Assembly (NCBI GenBank): GCA_003615045.1
Contig: ML014151.1
Coordinates: 62,001 to 126,000, forward strand
Source of the DNA: Caulochytrium protostelioides
Taxonomy: Eukaryota; Chytridiomycota; Caulochytriomycetes; Caulochytriales; Caulochytriaceae
Reading direction: 5' to 3'
Length of the DNA: 64,000 bases
Shown here: positions 1 through 11,800 of the stretch, one piece after another
Position numbering within the stretch: position 1 is the stretch's first letter
Layout of the letters: every line of letters begins with the position of its first letter
Notes under the pieces: model-generated
Told to the model about the DNA's origin: nothing
The model's database searches: none
The model's input: only the letters and a program-made list of their open reading frames with translations
Program-made: the position numbers and the translations under genes

Positions 1-506
1 CGTCATCTCGGGAAACGAGCAAGATGGACCGTGCGGGATTGGGACTCCCCCGGTGCTGGCGGCGCGGCAAGGGCGGCTCGGCAACCAGGCGCTGATGAGG
101 CTTGCACCAGAGACGCTCGTCTCACCTGTGGCGGCAGGGGGGGGCGCGCACCCGCCGGCGATTGGCCGCCGCAAGCCGAAGACCCAGGCTACAAACACAC
201 CACATGCCGATCGCCTTCCCCCGCACGTCGTGTGAATGTCGATCAAGCCGTAGGACCCCGCTATTACCTGGTCGGCGACACCCGGTCCACGCGCTGCCGC
301 TCGAATCGGTACCGCACGGAAGCCTCGCTGTCGACGAAGCGTCCCAAGCATCATCTCTCGGGCTATCTCTCGGGCCAGTCCTTCTCGGGGCCGCGACCAC
401 CCAGCCGACGCGTGCGTTTTTGCCCTCGTGCGTCCACCCACGTGTGTGCCGCGTAGCTCCCCCCACTCCACGCTCCGTGGCCGCTGCTCGAGCTCCGTCG
501 CGCACG
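1..506. other. 5' flank of the EI24-like gene
   Basis: GC-rich sequence upstream of the first gene. Frames are open on both strands, as expected from base composition, but none starts with a convincing ATG or resembles a known protein. It probably holds the promoter and 5' leader of the following gene. No TATA box is evident. Confidence 0.4.
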
Positions 507-2152
507 ATGGGGCCACCGTCGGCTCCGGCCGCAGCGTCGTCTGCCGCCAAAGGACCCCCGAAGTCGATCCTCAAGAACCCCTTGCCGTCCCCGGGCCCTC
601 CCTCGGCCGTGACGGCCGTCGGCGACGCCACACGCTCTTCAGCGGCTTCACCGCAGCATCTCGATCCAGCGTCGACCATTCGCCGACGGGGTCCGGCGGC
701 GGCCTCCGCAGCATCTCATGCGCCGGCCGGCCACGGCGACCCCGAGCAGACGGCGCGGCGCTCCCGCCGCTCGAGCTGGGCCGACCCGCCGGATCCTGCC
801 GGCCACCGTCTCTCCAATCGCTATCCGGATGCCGCGGGCGTGGCCGCATCACTGCGGTCCCGCGCTTCGGCAGCGGCATCGTCCATAGCGGCCAGCGAGA
901 CGGCGGCGGCGACTGGCCGACGGCTGGCATGGACGGCGAGCCTGGCGTGCCATGCCGAGGCCGGCTGGCAGGGGATGGTGGACGCGTGCGCGTGGCCCAA
1001 AGCCCTGATCACCATCTACGGGTCGCGCGCGGTGAGCACCAAAGTCGTCCAGTGCATGCTGCTGAACGGGGTGCTGTTCGTGGGCTCGATCGCGGTGTTT
1101 CACGGCGCGATCCTGCCCGTCACCCACTGGCTGCTTGGCCGCCACGTGCGCACGCTCATGGCCAGGCACGCCCAGCCGAGTCTGAGCGAGCGGGGATTCG
1201 ACGCGACAGAGCACGTGGCGTCGCTGTGGATCAGCCAGTACGATCGGTTCCTCTCGCTCGTCTACTACCTGCTGTGGATCTACCCAATCTACCTGATCAG
1301 TCTCGCCCTCAACAACGCGTGGTATCACGAGATCGCCGTCAACGCGTATCGTCTCTATGTCGGTGAACCGGTGGCCAAACCCGCGTCCTATGACGGTCTT
1401 CTCAGCTACGTGGCATCCGAAGTGTATCGTGCACTGCTGCTGCTCAACTATCTCGTGATCGCGATTGTGATTGATGCCGTCGTGCCTTATTTTGGCCGGG
1501 CATTATCGTTCTGTGCCTTCTGCTGGCTCGCCTCGCTGTATACCTTTGAGTACCATTTCGCCTACAAGGGATGGCCCTTAGATCACCGCCTCGCGTACAT
1601 CGAGCGGCACTGGGCCTACTTTCTCGGCTTCGGCATGCCGCTCAGTGCCGCCACGTTCTTTCTCTCCCCGACCCTGCAGCAAGGCATTTATGCGCTCCTG
1701 TTTCCAATGGTAAGCCCCCGCATGGCTATTCATCGTATGAAGCTGGCGCTACATACTCCTCGCGATCCTCGCGTCATGCCTTGAACGACCGTCCTCACCA
1801 TCATTCTGTGTTTGCCTGATGCGGTCTCTGCTTTCGATTCGGATACGGCATGTCTCAACCGCTGCCGGCATCCGCCCATGCTCTCGGGCGGCCCCATCCG
1901 GCCTAACAGTATATTCTGATGACGAACTGGGCGCGCCCCGTGCCGTCGCATATGCAGCTCGCGACCCTGCATCCCGCCGCGATCCCCGTGCTGCCCATCT
2001 TTTGGCTGCCGGGCGCCATGAACCGGTGGCTGTTGCGTCGCGTTGCTTCACGCGTTCTGCCGTTCGCCTCTACGGCCTCGCCCGCGCCGTCGGCCTGGCC
2101 ATCGCCGTCGGACACTATGGCCCGACCTCCGAGGGCTGATCGCGGTCGTTGA
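507..2152 (+). CDS. EI24 / etoposide-induced 2.4 family ER membrane protein, two exons
   Basis: Exons 507-1709 and 1910-2152 give 481 residues. EI24 proteins are multi-pass ER membrane proteins linked in animals to autophagy and ER-mitochondria contacts; the fungal role is less clear. Residues 1-165 are Ser/Ala/Pro-rich and probably disordered. Hydrophobic segments follow near 184-205, 248-268, 306-328, 333-353 and 370-400. The family signature FEYHFAYKGW..DHRLAYIERHW is at about 348-372. The frame runs into a stop soon after LLFPM, where a GTAAGC donor sits. The acceptor at 1909 restores YILMTNWARPVPS and LPIFWLP, which fit the family's C-terminal membrane segment and tail. The start was chosen because the in-frame ATG at 507 precedes KSILKNPL; frame upstream has no ATG. 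The intron is 200 nt, phase 0. Confidence 0.86.
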
Positions 2153-2625
2153 ACGCGGGGTGTGGCGTCGCGGCGCCACGTGCTGCGCCACGTGCTGCGC
2201 CACCCCGGCTGCGCCACCCCGGCTGCGCCACCCCATCGGTGCGCGAGGGCTGGACCCCACGCCCCCCATCGGGTCCGCCGCGTGTAGACGGATCGACAGG
2301 GGGGGATCGCCCGACGGCACGTTGATCATCCGGATCTCCACCCATCAACCGACCCGGTGTCACGGTATCATGGGGGTGACGGAGTCCACCGCGACAACCA
2401 CGACCACGTCTGGGTCTCGGTCTTGGCCGACGCTGGCTCGGCCATCCTAGCTCTCTGCGTCTGCCTCAATCTGCTTCCTCATGACCTCGAGCTCCCGTCA
2501 GACACGCGCCCGTCGTCGGTCCAACCTGCTGGCAGACGTGTCTCAACCATCCTCCTGCGACCAGACGCGCTGGTGAGGCCTGTTGCGGGGCGGCCGAGAC
2601 ATCCACCGACCCATCGAGCGCGAGC
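2153..2625. other. Intergenic spacer with short tandem repeat
   Basis: 473 bp between two genes on the same strand. At 2173-2234 it has two 12-bp copies of GCGCCACGTGCT followed by two 14-bp copies of GCGCCACCCCGGCT and a partial copy. No coding signal is seen. An upstream exon of the next gene cannot be excluded. Confidence 0.4.
2173..2234. repeat. 12/14-bp tandem repeat
   Basis: Consecutive units at 2173, 2185, 2197, 2211 and 2225, all starting GCGCCAC. The first two continue GTGCT and the next two CCCGGCT. It lies between the EI24-like and Sfr1-like genes. Confidence 0.85.
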
Positions 2626-3789
2626 ATGGCGCCCTCACGTGCGCCGTCGGCGGCTCGCGCGAACGGCGGCCACGCGGGCCCCTCGCGGTCGCCCTCGCCT
2701 TCGCCCTCATCCTCGCCATCGCCGGCCGTGTCATCGAGTCCCATGGCGCCGGTGATCCGCGCGCCCGCCGGACCCCGCCTCAAGACGAGCGCTGCCATCG
2801 GCCGGCCCTTCCGCTCGCCCCTTATCGCGCGGCCGCCCCCCGACAATGTCACGCCGCACGATCCTGCCGTGGCACCCTCAGCGCCGTCAAGGGTGCCGCG
2901 CGGCGCCGTCCGATCGTCACCCCCGCTAGCCGCAGCAGGCTCACCCGCAGCATCGGCGCCGTCGCGGCCGCCTGTCTCCCAGCGTGTCGTCGCCCACCAG
3001 CGCGGCGTGCGGCGCGGCTTTGTCGCGCCGCGCATCACGCCGTCGGCCGCGACCGCCAGCAGCCTGCCGCTGCTCGCGACGCGGTCGACCCGCGTGCCGG
3101 GGCGTCGCGGCCACCAGCAGTCCCTCGGACACCCGGCGCTGGACGCCCTCGCGGCGCGGCAGCGCGACCTCGCCCAGGCGAACCGCCAGCTAGCCCAGGA
3201 GGTCACGCGGCTCCGCCTCGTCGCGCGATACGCCGGCCAGGCCGACGAGGGCGCCCGCCTCGTGGCGCTCGCTGAGCGCTGGCGCGGCGCGGCCCAGGCG
3301 TGCCTCGCGTTCCTGCGCGACAAAGTCGGCGTCGTCGACGTCGCAGCGCTCAAGGCTGGCCGCAGCGGCAACGGCGGCGGCGGCGGCGGCTACTATGATA
3401 CGGACCCGCCGGCGCCGCATGCGGCTGGCGGGATGGCCGGAAGCAGGGACGGCGCAAGCACTGCCTCGCATCCGAGCCGCGACCCCGCGGCCAGCGCCGC
3501 CTGGCTGGACAGCTGGGGATGGGACGATGCTCAGGCGAGTTGTGGCGTCATGGATCCGCCAGCCTCGCTTCGTCGGCCTCACCGCGATGATGACGACAAC
3601 AGCGGCGGCGACGGCGGTATCGACGGGAACGACAATGCTGGCCGTAATGGCATGGACTCCGACGACGGTGCGGAGGATGAACCATCGAATGCGCCGCGCA
3701 TGCTGACTCTCAAGGAGATGGCGGCGATGTGCGGCGTGCAAGTGACCGATCTGGGCGACTACGACGAGGCGGGTGATGTCTTTGTTTGA
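2626..3789 (+). CDS. Sfr1/Mei5-like Swi5-dependent recombination mediator
   Basis: 387 residues, single exon. Sfr1 (Mei5) pairs with Swi5 and stabilises Rad51/Dmc1 filaments during recombinational repair and meiosis. Residues 1-55 are Ser/Pro-rich. GRPFRSPLIARP at about 58-70 matches the conserved RPFxSPL segment. Residues 173-232 form a predicted coiled coil with the family pattern (RLRLVARY ... LAERWRGAAQACLAFL). After a Gly/Asp-rich linker the protein ends with MLTLKEMAAMCGVQVTDLGD, matching the terminal 'MTlkEm...lgid..LlgyDee' block of the family. No Swi5 gene is visible in the window. The ATG at 2626 is the first in frame after a stretch lacking coding character. Confidence 0.78.
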   Translation: MAPSRAPSAARANGGHAGPSRSPSPSPSSSPSPAVSSSPMAPVIRAPAGPRLKTSAAIGRPFRSPLIARPPPDNVTPHDPAVAPSAPSRVPRGAVRSSPPLAAAGSPAASAPSRPPVSQRVVAHQRGVRRGFVAPRITPSAATASSLPLLATRSTRVPGRRGHQQSLGHPALDALAARQRDLAQANRQLAQEVTRLRLVARYAGQADEGARLVALAERWRGAAQACLAFLRDKVGVVDVAALKAGRSGNGGGGGGYYDTDPPAPHAAGGMAGSRDGASTASHPSRDPAASAAWLDSWGWDDAQASCGVMDPPASLRRPHRDDDDNSGGDGGIDGNDNAGRNGMDSDDGAEDEPSNAPRMLTLKEMAAMCGVQVTDLGDYDEAGDVFV

Positions 3790-6022
3790 CATTTATTTAA
3801 CATAGGGCATTCATGATTAATTTCTATGATTCTTTTCATATGAACACCCCTTGTCATTCAGCCCCTTCGAATGGAGAGGTTGCCGACCTACAAGGCTATA
3901 GGGTGACGGGACCTCAAGCGCGTTGCTCTCGCATTCAGGCAACCTAACACAGACAATCCCCACATCTTACTCCCGTGAACCCGACGGGTTGGCTGAGCGC
4001 GTGCTGTAGCAACCATCGGTCCTGACCTGAGATGTTGCAGTGTCTTTGATACTTCGCATGGTTTACATGCATGAACCCGCGTCTGATCGATACTGGAATT
4101 AACCTGCAGCAGCAAACCGACCTGCGCGCGCTTGGCACTGGTACGTTCATGTGACAAGCAAGCTTGCGCCATCGAAATTCACGGGGCTGGGTCGTTTTTA
4201 TTTTTTGTCTGAGGAACCACGAACCATGTTTCACAGTTCCCTTGCGCAACTGCAGCCCCTACAGCGGTCGTATATTTTGGACAAATCCACGGACCGCGCC
4301 CCCGAATAAAAAAATAAGAAATCACTGAACATAAAATAAGGAAGGCGGTGGTGGCCCTTGCTTGGGCCGTCATGTAACGCAATTGTCGCGTCACCACGCA
4401 TGGTGGTCCATCGTGCCGACTTACGACGAATCGATTGAAACACCTGGGCGTTTCTCTGGCTAGAGCCTATTTGTGCCCCGCGGTCGACGTTGTCGTCGAC
4501 GTTGTGGTCGTCATCGTCGTGGCCGTTGCCGTCGTTTGGCCTCGCTGCGTGGCTGGACGATCGCTGTCGTCCCGGGCAATCTTTTGTCATCACCGCATGT
4601 TGATGACCCCCCGCCAGGGAGGAGGGGCGCTGCTCACCCCTTTCCTTCCGGCATGGTCCCTCGTCAACAATCACCAAACCAAATGAATCCCCGACGCGCC
4701 GCGACGTTCGCGATGGGCACCGCGATGGCAGCACCGTGCGACGCGATGCGCGTCGTGGCCGCCAGGGAGCGCTGGCGAACGCCGGGGAGGACGGCGGAGC
4801 ACCCGCATGCGGTCCGACACACGCGCCCGCCACCGTCACGACCGCGGCCAGCGCGAACGGCGACGGATTCTCGCTGCCAATGACCCGTCCGTGACCGCCG
4901 CCGCCGCTGCGGCCGCCGGACCCAATTGTCCGTGTTGGCAGCGGTCGGCGGGCGTCATGGAGCGTCAGCGGCCGCCGGAAGGCGAGCCGGCAGCGATGCG
5001 ATGCGCACGGGCGGCGGCGCAGCCCACGAGCGCGCACGCAAGGGGATCCATGGCAGCGGGGGCGCCGTCGGCACGCGGCGGGGGTCCCCGCGGCGGAGCG
5101 GGGGAGTGTCCTCGCGGACGAGCGTCGAACACGAAAGCGTGGCCATCGATACCCGCCGCGTGATGGATTCAGCCCGACGCGTGATGGCGGCCGCCTACGG
5201 GGTGATGGGTGCTGCCCGCCGCGCGAGAGCGGCCGCCCGTCGCCGTCGGTGGAGGAGCAGCGAGCGGAGGAGCCGCAGCCGGGTGCTCGACGCGCTTGAT
5301 TGCTTCGTGTCGTCGGCCGTTGGGGTCGTGGCCGCTGGCGAGGCGATCGCCGGCGGCGTGGGCCCGCGCGCGGCCCACGCGGCGCGCGAACCAGGGGCCG
5401 TGTGCGACGGCTTCGTCCCGATGCGGCCAGCGGTGTGCATCGTCAGGCGAGCAGCGTCGTGTCACGGCGCGTCCGTCGGGAGGCAGGGAAGGCTTAGGCT
5501 TCAGGCTTCGAGCTTCAGGTTCCGGGTCCTGTTTTTTTTTAACGCTAGATTCACCCGTTCCTCTCGACCGGGACCGCCCGTCGCGTGGCCAGATGAGGCC
5601 TGAGAAGGGCCATCGGCGAGCTGGGACCAGGGCATCCGGCATCGCGAGGACAACGCTGCGGCCATGGCCGTGAGGCGACGGGCGTTCGGCGTCAGCGCTC
5701 GGCATCAGCGCTTGGCATCAGCGCCTGGCATTGGCGCTCAGCGTCGGCCATTGGCGCTCGGCATCGCCATAGGCACCACGAAGGCATGCAGCAGCGCCTT
5801 GACCGATGCCATGCGTCACGCGAGAACAGAGGAGATGCCGAGGCCTTGGATCGCTTTCATGGTCCGGCCGCTGTGTCACGGCGCATGCGAACCGTTGCTC
5901 GCCTGAACCCGGCTGCGGAGGTCCTCCCTGCCGGCATAGATGCGAGGCGCCCACCCCAGTCCCGATGCCCGCACTTGCGTTCGCACCTCCTGGCCTTGCC
6001 TTACGCGCCTCACGCGCCTCGC

Positions 6023-6054
6023 TCCATCACTCCATCACTCCATCACTCCATCGC
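6023..6054. repeat. 8-bp tandem repeat TCCATCAC x4
   Basis: Four consecutive 8-bp units; the last has G for A at position 7. Confidence 0.8.
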
Positions 6055-6870
6055 TCACACGTTCCGTGTTTCGATTCGACGGAAAGTGGTCGAGTGCATC
6101 CGCTTTCCGACGCGAGGTCGACCCCCGCACACGACACCGTTCGGGCTCCCGCGAGAATTGTCGTCGGCGCGTCACGCTTCCGTCACGCTTCTGACGCTCC
6201 TGTGCTGCGCTTCCGCGTGCTGCTGGCGGACTGGTGGGGGCGGCCTCTGTTTGGGTGGCCGACACGGGCGTTCTGCGGATGCTTGCTGCCTCGCGGCCCG
6301 CCTCGCCTCGCCTCGCCTGCGGCTGAACGAAAAGGAAAAAGGGGGCAAAGCAAAGCAGTCCTTCACACTCAACGCATCGCACACGCCGCCGCTTGGATTT
6401 CACTCAGATCGGCGACTCCCACGATCGCCCTAAGAGCTTCTTAACTCGCCCCGCGCCCTTCATCTCCTCCCACCACTTAGAAGAACGCTGGCCAGCCTGG
6501 CGACACGCCCGCGTGTTACAGAACTCCCCGCCTGCGCTGCGTGGCCACGTTTTCTTGTGCTCCTTCCTTCCCCCGTAGTCCATCGTCGCCCCGACAGGAT
6601 ACGATCGCCGTTGGCCCGTCGCTTCGTAAATCTCGCTTGATCCCATACGCATCTAACACGCATCGCGTCGATCGACCCGCCGACCCGGACACGCGACCAC
6701 GTCGTAACCCCGTTCGGCTGATTTCTGATCCGCTGCGGTTCACGCATCCGCCCAACTCGCCTCGTGGGTGCTCTTCCCCGATCCCCTTTTCCGCTCGACT
6801 TCGGGCACGCCTCCGTTGGACGCCCTCGGCACGCCTAGACGTCACTTGGCTCATTCGGCAACCCGCCTTG

Positions 6871-6937
6871 CATTGGCATCGGCATTGGTATCGGCATCGG
6901 TATCGGCATCGGTATCAGCATCGGCTTTGACATCGGC
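6871..6937. repeat. (GGCATC/GGTATC)n hexanucleotide array
   Basis: About ten hexamer units with C/T variation at the third base, 130 bp upstream of the G-gamma start codon. A similar GGCATC array occurs at 42983-43022. Confidence 0.85.
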
Positions 6938-7067
6938 TTTTCCGACCGCCGCTGAGCGCTCCTCGTGTGCCTGGCACGACTGCCCCTGCGCCACGCGGCC
7001 GGACCGTGGCATTCGCCAGATCGCGCGTTAGCTCCCGCCTTTCGCCGCCCCATTACCGATATCCACC

Positions 7068-7693
7068 ATGACGGAACTCAAGCTCCAGAAACTTCTTGGT
7101 AAGTCACGCGAACGCGGCGTCACGCCGCGCTGCGCCACCAACGCCGGCGCAGGCGTGGTCAGGACGTGGCCAGGAAGGCGCGAATCATGACCATCGGCAT
7201 CTCGCTAGGCCTCCTGTGGCGCGCTACCAAGATCACGCCGTCACGACGGGCCGTTGATGCGGGCGCTGGCACGTGGTATCGCCAGCGCTGCCAGCGGCAT
7301 GCGTCGCGGGTCATGTGCCCGCGACCTTTTCATCCTTCGGGCATCCGCACCTTCCGCACGTCGACCGCTAAACGGTGAAAGGAAAGCATGCAACGAGTCG
7401 GACTCGAGATTGAAAAAAGGCGTCACTCACCTCGCTTGTTTGATGTGATGCGGTTGTGAATGGTTTGCCGCGTTCTCGTGCGACCTGCCATGTGCCATGG
7501 GCGTTTGGCGGCAACAGCGCTGAACGAGCGCCTGCGCCAGGAAGAGGAATTCCCGCGCGTTCGCGTTTCGGAGGCTAGCAAAGCGCTCGTGTCGTTCGTC
7601 ACATCGACAGAAGACCCGCTCAGCGATCCGGGACGGATCGAGGACAATCCCTTCACGAAGAAGACGTCGAAGGGCGGCTGCACCATTCTCTAG
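7068..7693 (+). CDS. Heterotrimeric G-protein gamma subunit (Ste18-like), two exons
   Basis: Exons 7068-7098 and 7518-7693 give 68 residues. G-gamma binds G-beta and tethers it to the plasma membrane downstream of heptahelical receptors. Exon 1 encodes MTELKLQKLL; a GTAAGT donor follows directly. Splicing to the acceptor at 7517 in phase 1 gives ALNERLRQEEEFPRVRVSEA, the conserved fungal G-gamma core, then SKALVSFV and DPLSD. The C-terminus SKGGCTIL is a CAAX box; Leu at the last position suggests geranylgeranylation (inference), and the GGC context is typical of fungal G-gamma. The intron is 419 nt. The second exon alone is too short to be recognised without joining the first. Confidence 0.93.
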
Positions 7694-8835
7694 TGCTGTG
7701 CGCGCTGCATCGACGGCGATGGTGGGGTAAGCGCGCCCGACTTGGGGACCGCGCTCGCCCTAGCGCGTTTATGCCACGGCGAACCTCTCTCACTCTCTCG
7801 TGCTCTCGCTTGCTCCCGCTTGCTCGGATGTGTTTGTCATCCTTCCATACCCCCCCTGCGCGTTTCTTTATATATTATTTTTCTCTCGTTGTGTACAATT
7901 GCTGACCGTGAACCCTTTTTCTGCTTCGCGTGGCAGGGACCATGACGCCGTGGATGCCGGTTGATCCGGCCACCCGTGTCGGGACGACCGAGCCCCGGGC
8001 GTTCTCAGCGTGATGTCCTGATGTCCTGATGTCCTGATGTCGATGGCGCCTCTGTTTTCGCCTTCATGGCGCCCCAGACCCAACGCTTGTAACCGCATCG
8101 CGTGAGGGGGGCCGCCGCGGGGGGCGACACGCCGCCGCCGACAACGGCATCATTCCCGACGCGGCGCGGTGCGGCGTCGGCGGCGGCGTCGGCGGCGGCG
8201 TCGGCGGCGCGTCGGTCCGCGTCGGGTCCGTCGGGTCCGCCGGTCCATCCGTCGTCGCTCCTCGCCACGCGGCGCCTCGGTCGTCCGGTCTCGCCTCGCC
8301 ACGCCTCGTCTCGCCGCGGCTGGCTGCCTCGCCAACGGCCGTCAATGCCGACGCCTGCGGCGACTCCCGCGGAGGCGCTCGGCGCTGCCGCCGTTTGACT
8401 CGCGCGCGCTGGCCGCTCTCCACGCGGCTCGCGCGTCCCCAACCCGCCGCAGCCATCCCATCGCGGCGGCCGTGAGTCGACCCACGTCCACGTGCGCTCC
8501 CCCCACCGCGCTGATGAAGCGCCCTGCGCGAGCCCCAGCTGCCCTTCTGCCCTCGCCACGCGTTTCACTGAAGCACTATCTCCGCCGTCCCCGGCGCACC
8601 CGACTTCCTGCATGCTTGCCACCATACCCCATCGCATCGCACCGCACCACACCACATCGCATCGTCCTGCATTGCATTAACCCTGCTCAACCCCCTGTTC
8701 GAGGCCGACGCTCCCGGGCCAGACCGTGGACCCGTGCTCCACCGATCCGCGCGACGCGCGACGCGCGCGGCACCGACGCGTCCGACCGTCGGTGGGCGAT
8801 ACACACACACACATCCACACACACTCGCACCCACC
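7694..8835. other. Spacer between G-gamma and Nup192-like genes
   Basis: 1.1 kb. An AT-rich patch at 7866-7900 (TTTATATATTATTTTT) may belong to the 3' end of the G-gamma transcript. 'gatgtcct' is repeated three times around 8011-8040. A 12-bp (GCGGCGTCGGCG)n array lies at 8171-8214. The bases before the next ATG are CACA-rich. No gene seen. Confidence 0.45.
8171..8214. repeat. (GCGGCGTCGGCG)n tandem repeat
   Basis: Three to four near-perfect 12-bp units. The array makes several frames look like Arg- or Ala-rich ORFs that are not genes. Confidence 0.8.
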
Positions 8836-11800
8836 ATGGAGGATCCGTACCACTGGCAGCGGTATGAGCCGCTGTCGAATCTGATCGCGGCGTTGCGGCG
8901 CAGCGATGCGCCGCGGCTGCTGCGCGCGCTGCAGACCGAGCACGCGGCGCTGGTGGCGGTGCTGCAGACGGTGCTGGCGCAGCCGCCGCCGTCGGCCGCC
9001 TCCAAGCAGCGCGTGGACAGCGGCGTCCTCACGTTCCCGGGCGGCGCGACGCTCAAGCTGGACGCCACGGCGCAGCAGGTCACACACCTCGTGGCGACGA
9101 TCGCGCAGCTGGACGAAGTCCATGCCGCCGTGCTGTACCAGCTGGCGCGCGAGACGGTCGCCGAGCGTGACGCGTCGCCCATGCAGCTGCTGGCCGCCGC
9201 CCTCGATCTCCGCCACCGCCACCGGCTCGAGCGGCTCGCCCTGCTGATGGACGTCCTCCAAGGCGTGACGGACCCGCTCGCGCCCGAGGACGGTCGCCAC
9301 GACCTGCGCCGCGTGCTCGACGACGTGCTGACGCAGCCCGTGGCCCAGGCGTCGGGCCCGCCGACGTCGTTTGTGGCCCAGCTGCTGCAGACGATGGCGG
9401 CGCTCCAGCAGGAGCAGGAGCAGCTGCAGACGGAACCGGCCCTCGCGCCGTGGCGGCAGGCCGAGCCGCAGCTCGTGGCGCGCACCCGCGACCAACTCCG
9501 CCGCGAGCGCACCGAAGTCGAGCAGCTGCTCTTCGTCACGTGCACGACGGCCACCCTGCCGCCGGACGATATCGTGCGTGTTTTGCAGCAGTGCCAGCAA
9601 CTGGTGTTCCGGTACGGCGTGCTGCCGCAGTACCACGTGCTTATGGCGCTGCTGGCCCAGTTCCAGCACGCGTGGCGCGAAGACGCCTTTGAGCCACTGA
9701 CCGACGCTGACTGGATCCGCCGGGTCAGTCGTCTGATCGACCAGCCCGCCCCGTGGGCCTCCGAGGCCGTCCGCGCCGTCGTGCTCTTGCACTGGGCCAT
9801 GTTCCTGCACTATGGCCACGCGCTCGAGCCGCGCACCCGCATCACCCAGGTCCATGAGCGCCTCGCGACCTACCTCGAGACGTCGCTCAGCCACGTGTTC
9901 AGCCAGCCCGTGTTCGCCACGCTGATCCAGGGGACGCTGCCGTTCATGAAGCGCACAGATCTGCCGTTCACGGCCAAAATCACCCAGGCCGCGGCCGACG
10001 TGCCCGTCGAGGACCCCGATAACCGCAACGCGTACTCGGAAGACGAAGAGCGCAAGCTGGAGGGCATCCACGAGCAGCGCCAGCGCCAGTGCCGCGAAAA
10101 CGTCCGCGAGGACGGCGCGATCTGGGCGCTCGTGACCGAGATGCTGCGCGTCTCGGCACTCAGCATGCTCGCCATAATCCGCATCGGCGGGCTGCGTCTG
10201 CTCAAGGAACTCGACGAGGACGCGACCGCTGTCGCTGCCGCCAGCGCCGCGACGCCCTATACCTCGTTCCGCGGCGGGTATGCCGCAGGCCCTAGCAACT
10301 ACTACGATTTGCTGGTCTGGTTCATCCTGCTGTTCAAGGACGCCCCCGAGCCGGTGCTCCTAGACGTCTGGAACCACCACGAGTGGTTTATCCAGTGCGG
10401 CACGTCGCTCTACGAGCCGGACCTGATGACCGTCCATCTCCACCTCATCGCCGTGCTCGCGAACGGCCCGCAGTGCGCCAAGTATGCGTCGCGGCTGATG
10501 GAGACCAACAGCGCGTTCTCGTGGAGCACGTTCTTCCAGTCGCTGCACGACTACCAGCGCGATGGTTCGGCGGCCGCCGCGGCGCAAGCGCATGCCCATG
10601 CCTACAGCCTCGCTGTGGACATGGACCCGCGTCGGGGCAGCGGCGGCGGCTCGAGCGACATGGCGGCCGCCCGCCCGTGGTCCTTCCCGCTCGAAGACCT
10701 GCCGCTCATGAAAGCGTTCCTCGCGCTGCTGCGCACATGCGTCACGGCAGACGCCACGTGCCGCGTCGCCTTGTTCGAGAACACGACGTATGCGCCGGTG
10801 CACAATCTCTTCGCGCTCGCGACGACGCAGGTCCCCCTGGAACTGAAGGCGGATCTGTTTGCGACGATCGCGGCATTCGCGACGCCGTTCCGCGGCGACG
10901 CCCTCCACCACAAGACGCCGGCGGTCGCAGCGCTCGTGTGGGGATACCTCGAGCAGGCAGAGCTGCTGGTCTTTGTGCCGCGCTCGCGGCGCCACCAGGT
11001 GCATGCGGGCCCGCACGGCGCAGTCAGCGCCAGCAGCGACGCCGCAGGCCCCGCGGCCACCGACTTCCAGCTCATGACGGTCGCGTCCCACGGCCTCGCG
11101 TGCGACCTCAACGAGGTCGAGAGCGCCTACGGCGTCTACCCGGAAACCCTCGCCGTGCTGAACCTGCTGGCCACGCTGCTGCAGAGCGACCACGCGCAGC
11201 TGCGCCACACGATGCGCCACCTTGGCAGCAAAACCCGCGAGCCGGGCCTGCGGCCGTACCTGGCCTGGATCGTGGACCACATCTTTCTGAAGCTGACCGT
11301 GCGGCCGTTTGTCGATGACATGGACCGCTACCGCATGCTCGACGTGTGCTTGACCATCTTTGACCGCTGTCTGGAGCTGTTCGCGCGCGACGTGCTCGCC
11401 TTCGTCTCGAGCGGGATGGCGCTGATGGACGCCGCCGCGCCGGCCGCCGCGCATCCGCAGGGCGAGGCCGCCATGGACATGGATGATGACAGCTCGCGGG
11501 GGGCCGCCGCCGGGATGGACGCCTCGGTTCACGAAGAGCTGATGGCACTCGGCCTGCACCCGGGCTTCGAGATCGCGTGCCGGCTGCTGACCGGCTCCAA
11601 ATTCAAGACGACCCTGTTCAGTATCCTCGACATCCCCGTCGCCGCGCTGACGGGCGAGCGGGACGACGCGACGGGGCCGCTCGCCGAGAAGTGCGTGAAC
11701 CGCGCGCTCTCGATATGCCACCGCATGATCCTGATCCAGAAGCCGCTGCTGGACGTGGTGGCGCCGCAGATGGCGCTCGATGCGGCGTTCGCGCGCCGCG

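Larger units (their letters stand above)
3790..7067. other. Long spacer without a recognised gene
   Basis: 3.3 kb. Bases 3790-4400 have lower GC, with an A-rich stretch near 4300-4340. The rest is GC-rich with GTCGTC-type runs (4485-4550), degenerate GGCATCAGCGCTC repeats (5685-5770), an 8-bp TCCATCAC repeat (6023-6054) and a (GGYATC)n array (6871-6937). Frames are open on both strands but resemble no protein family. The last kilobase presumably carries the promoter of the G-gamma gene. Confidence 0.4.
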
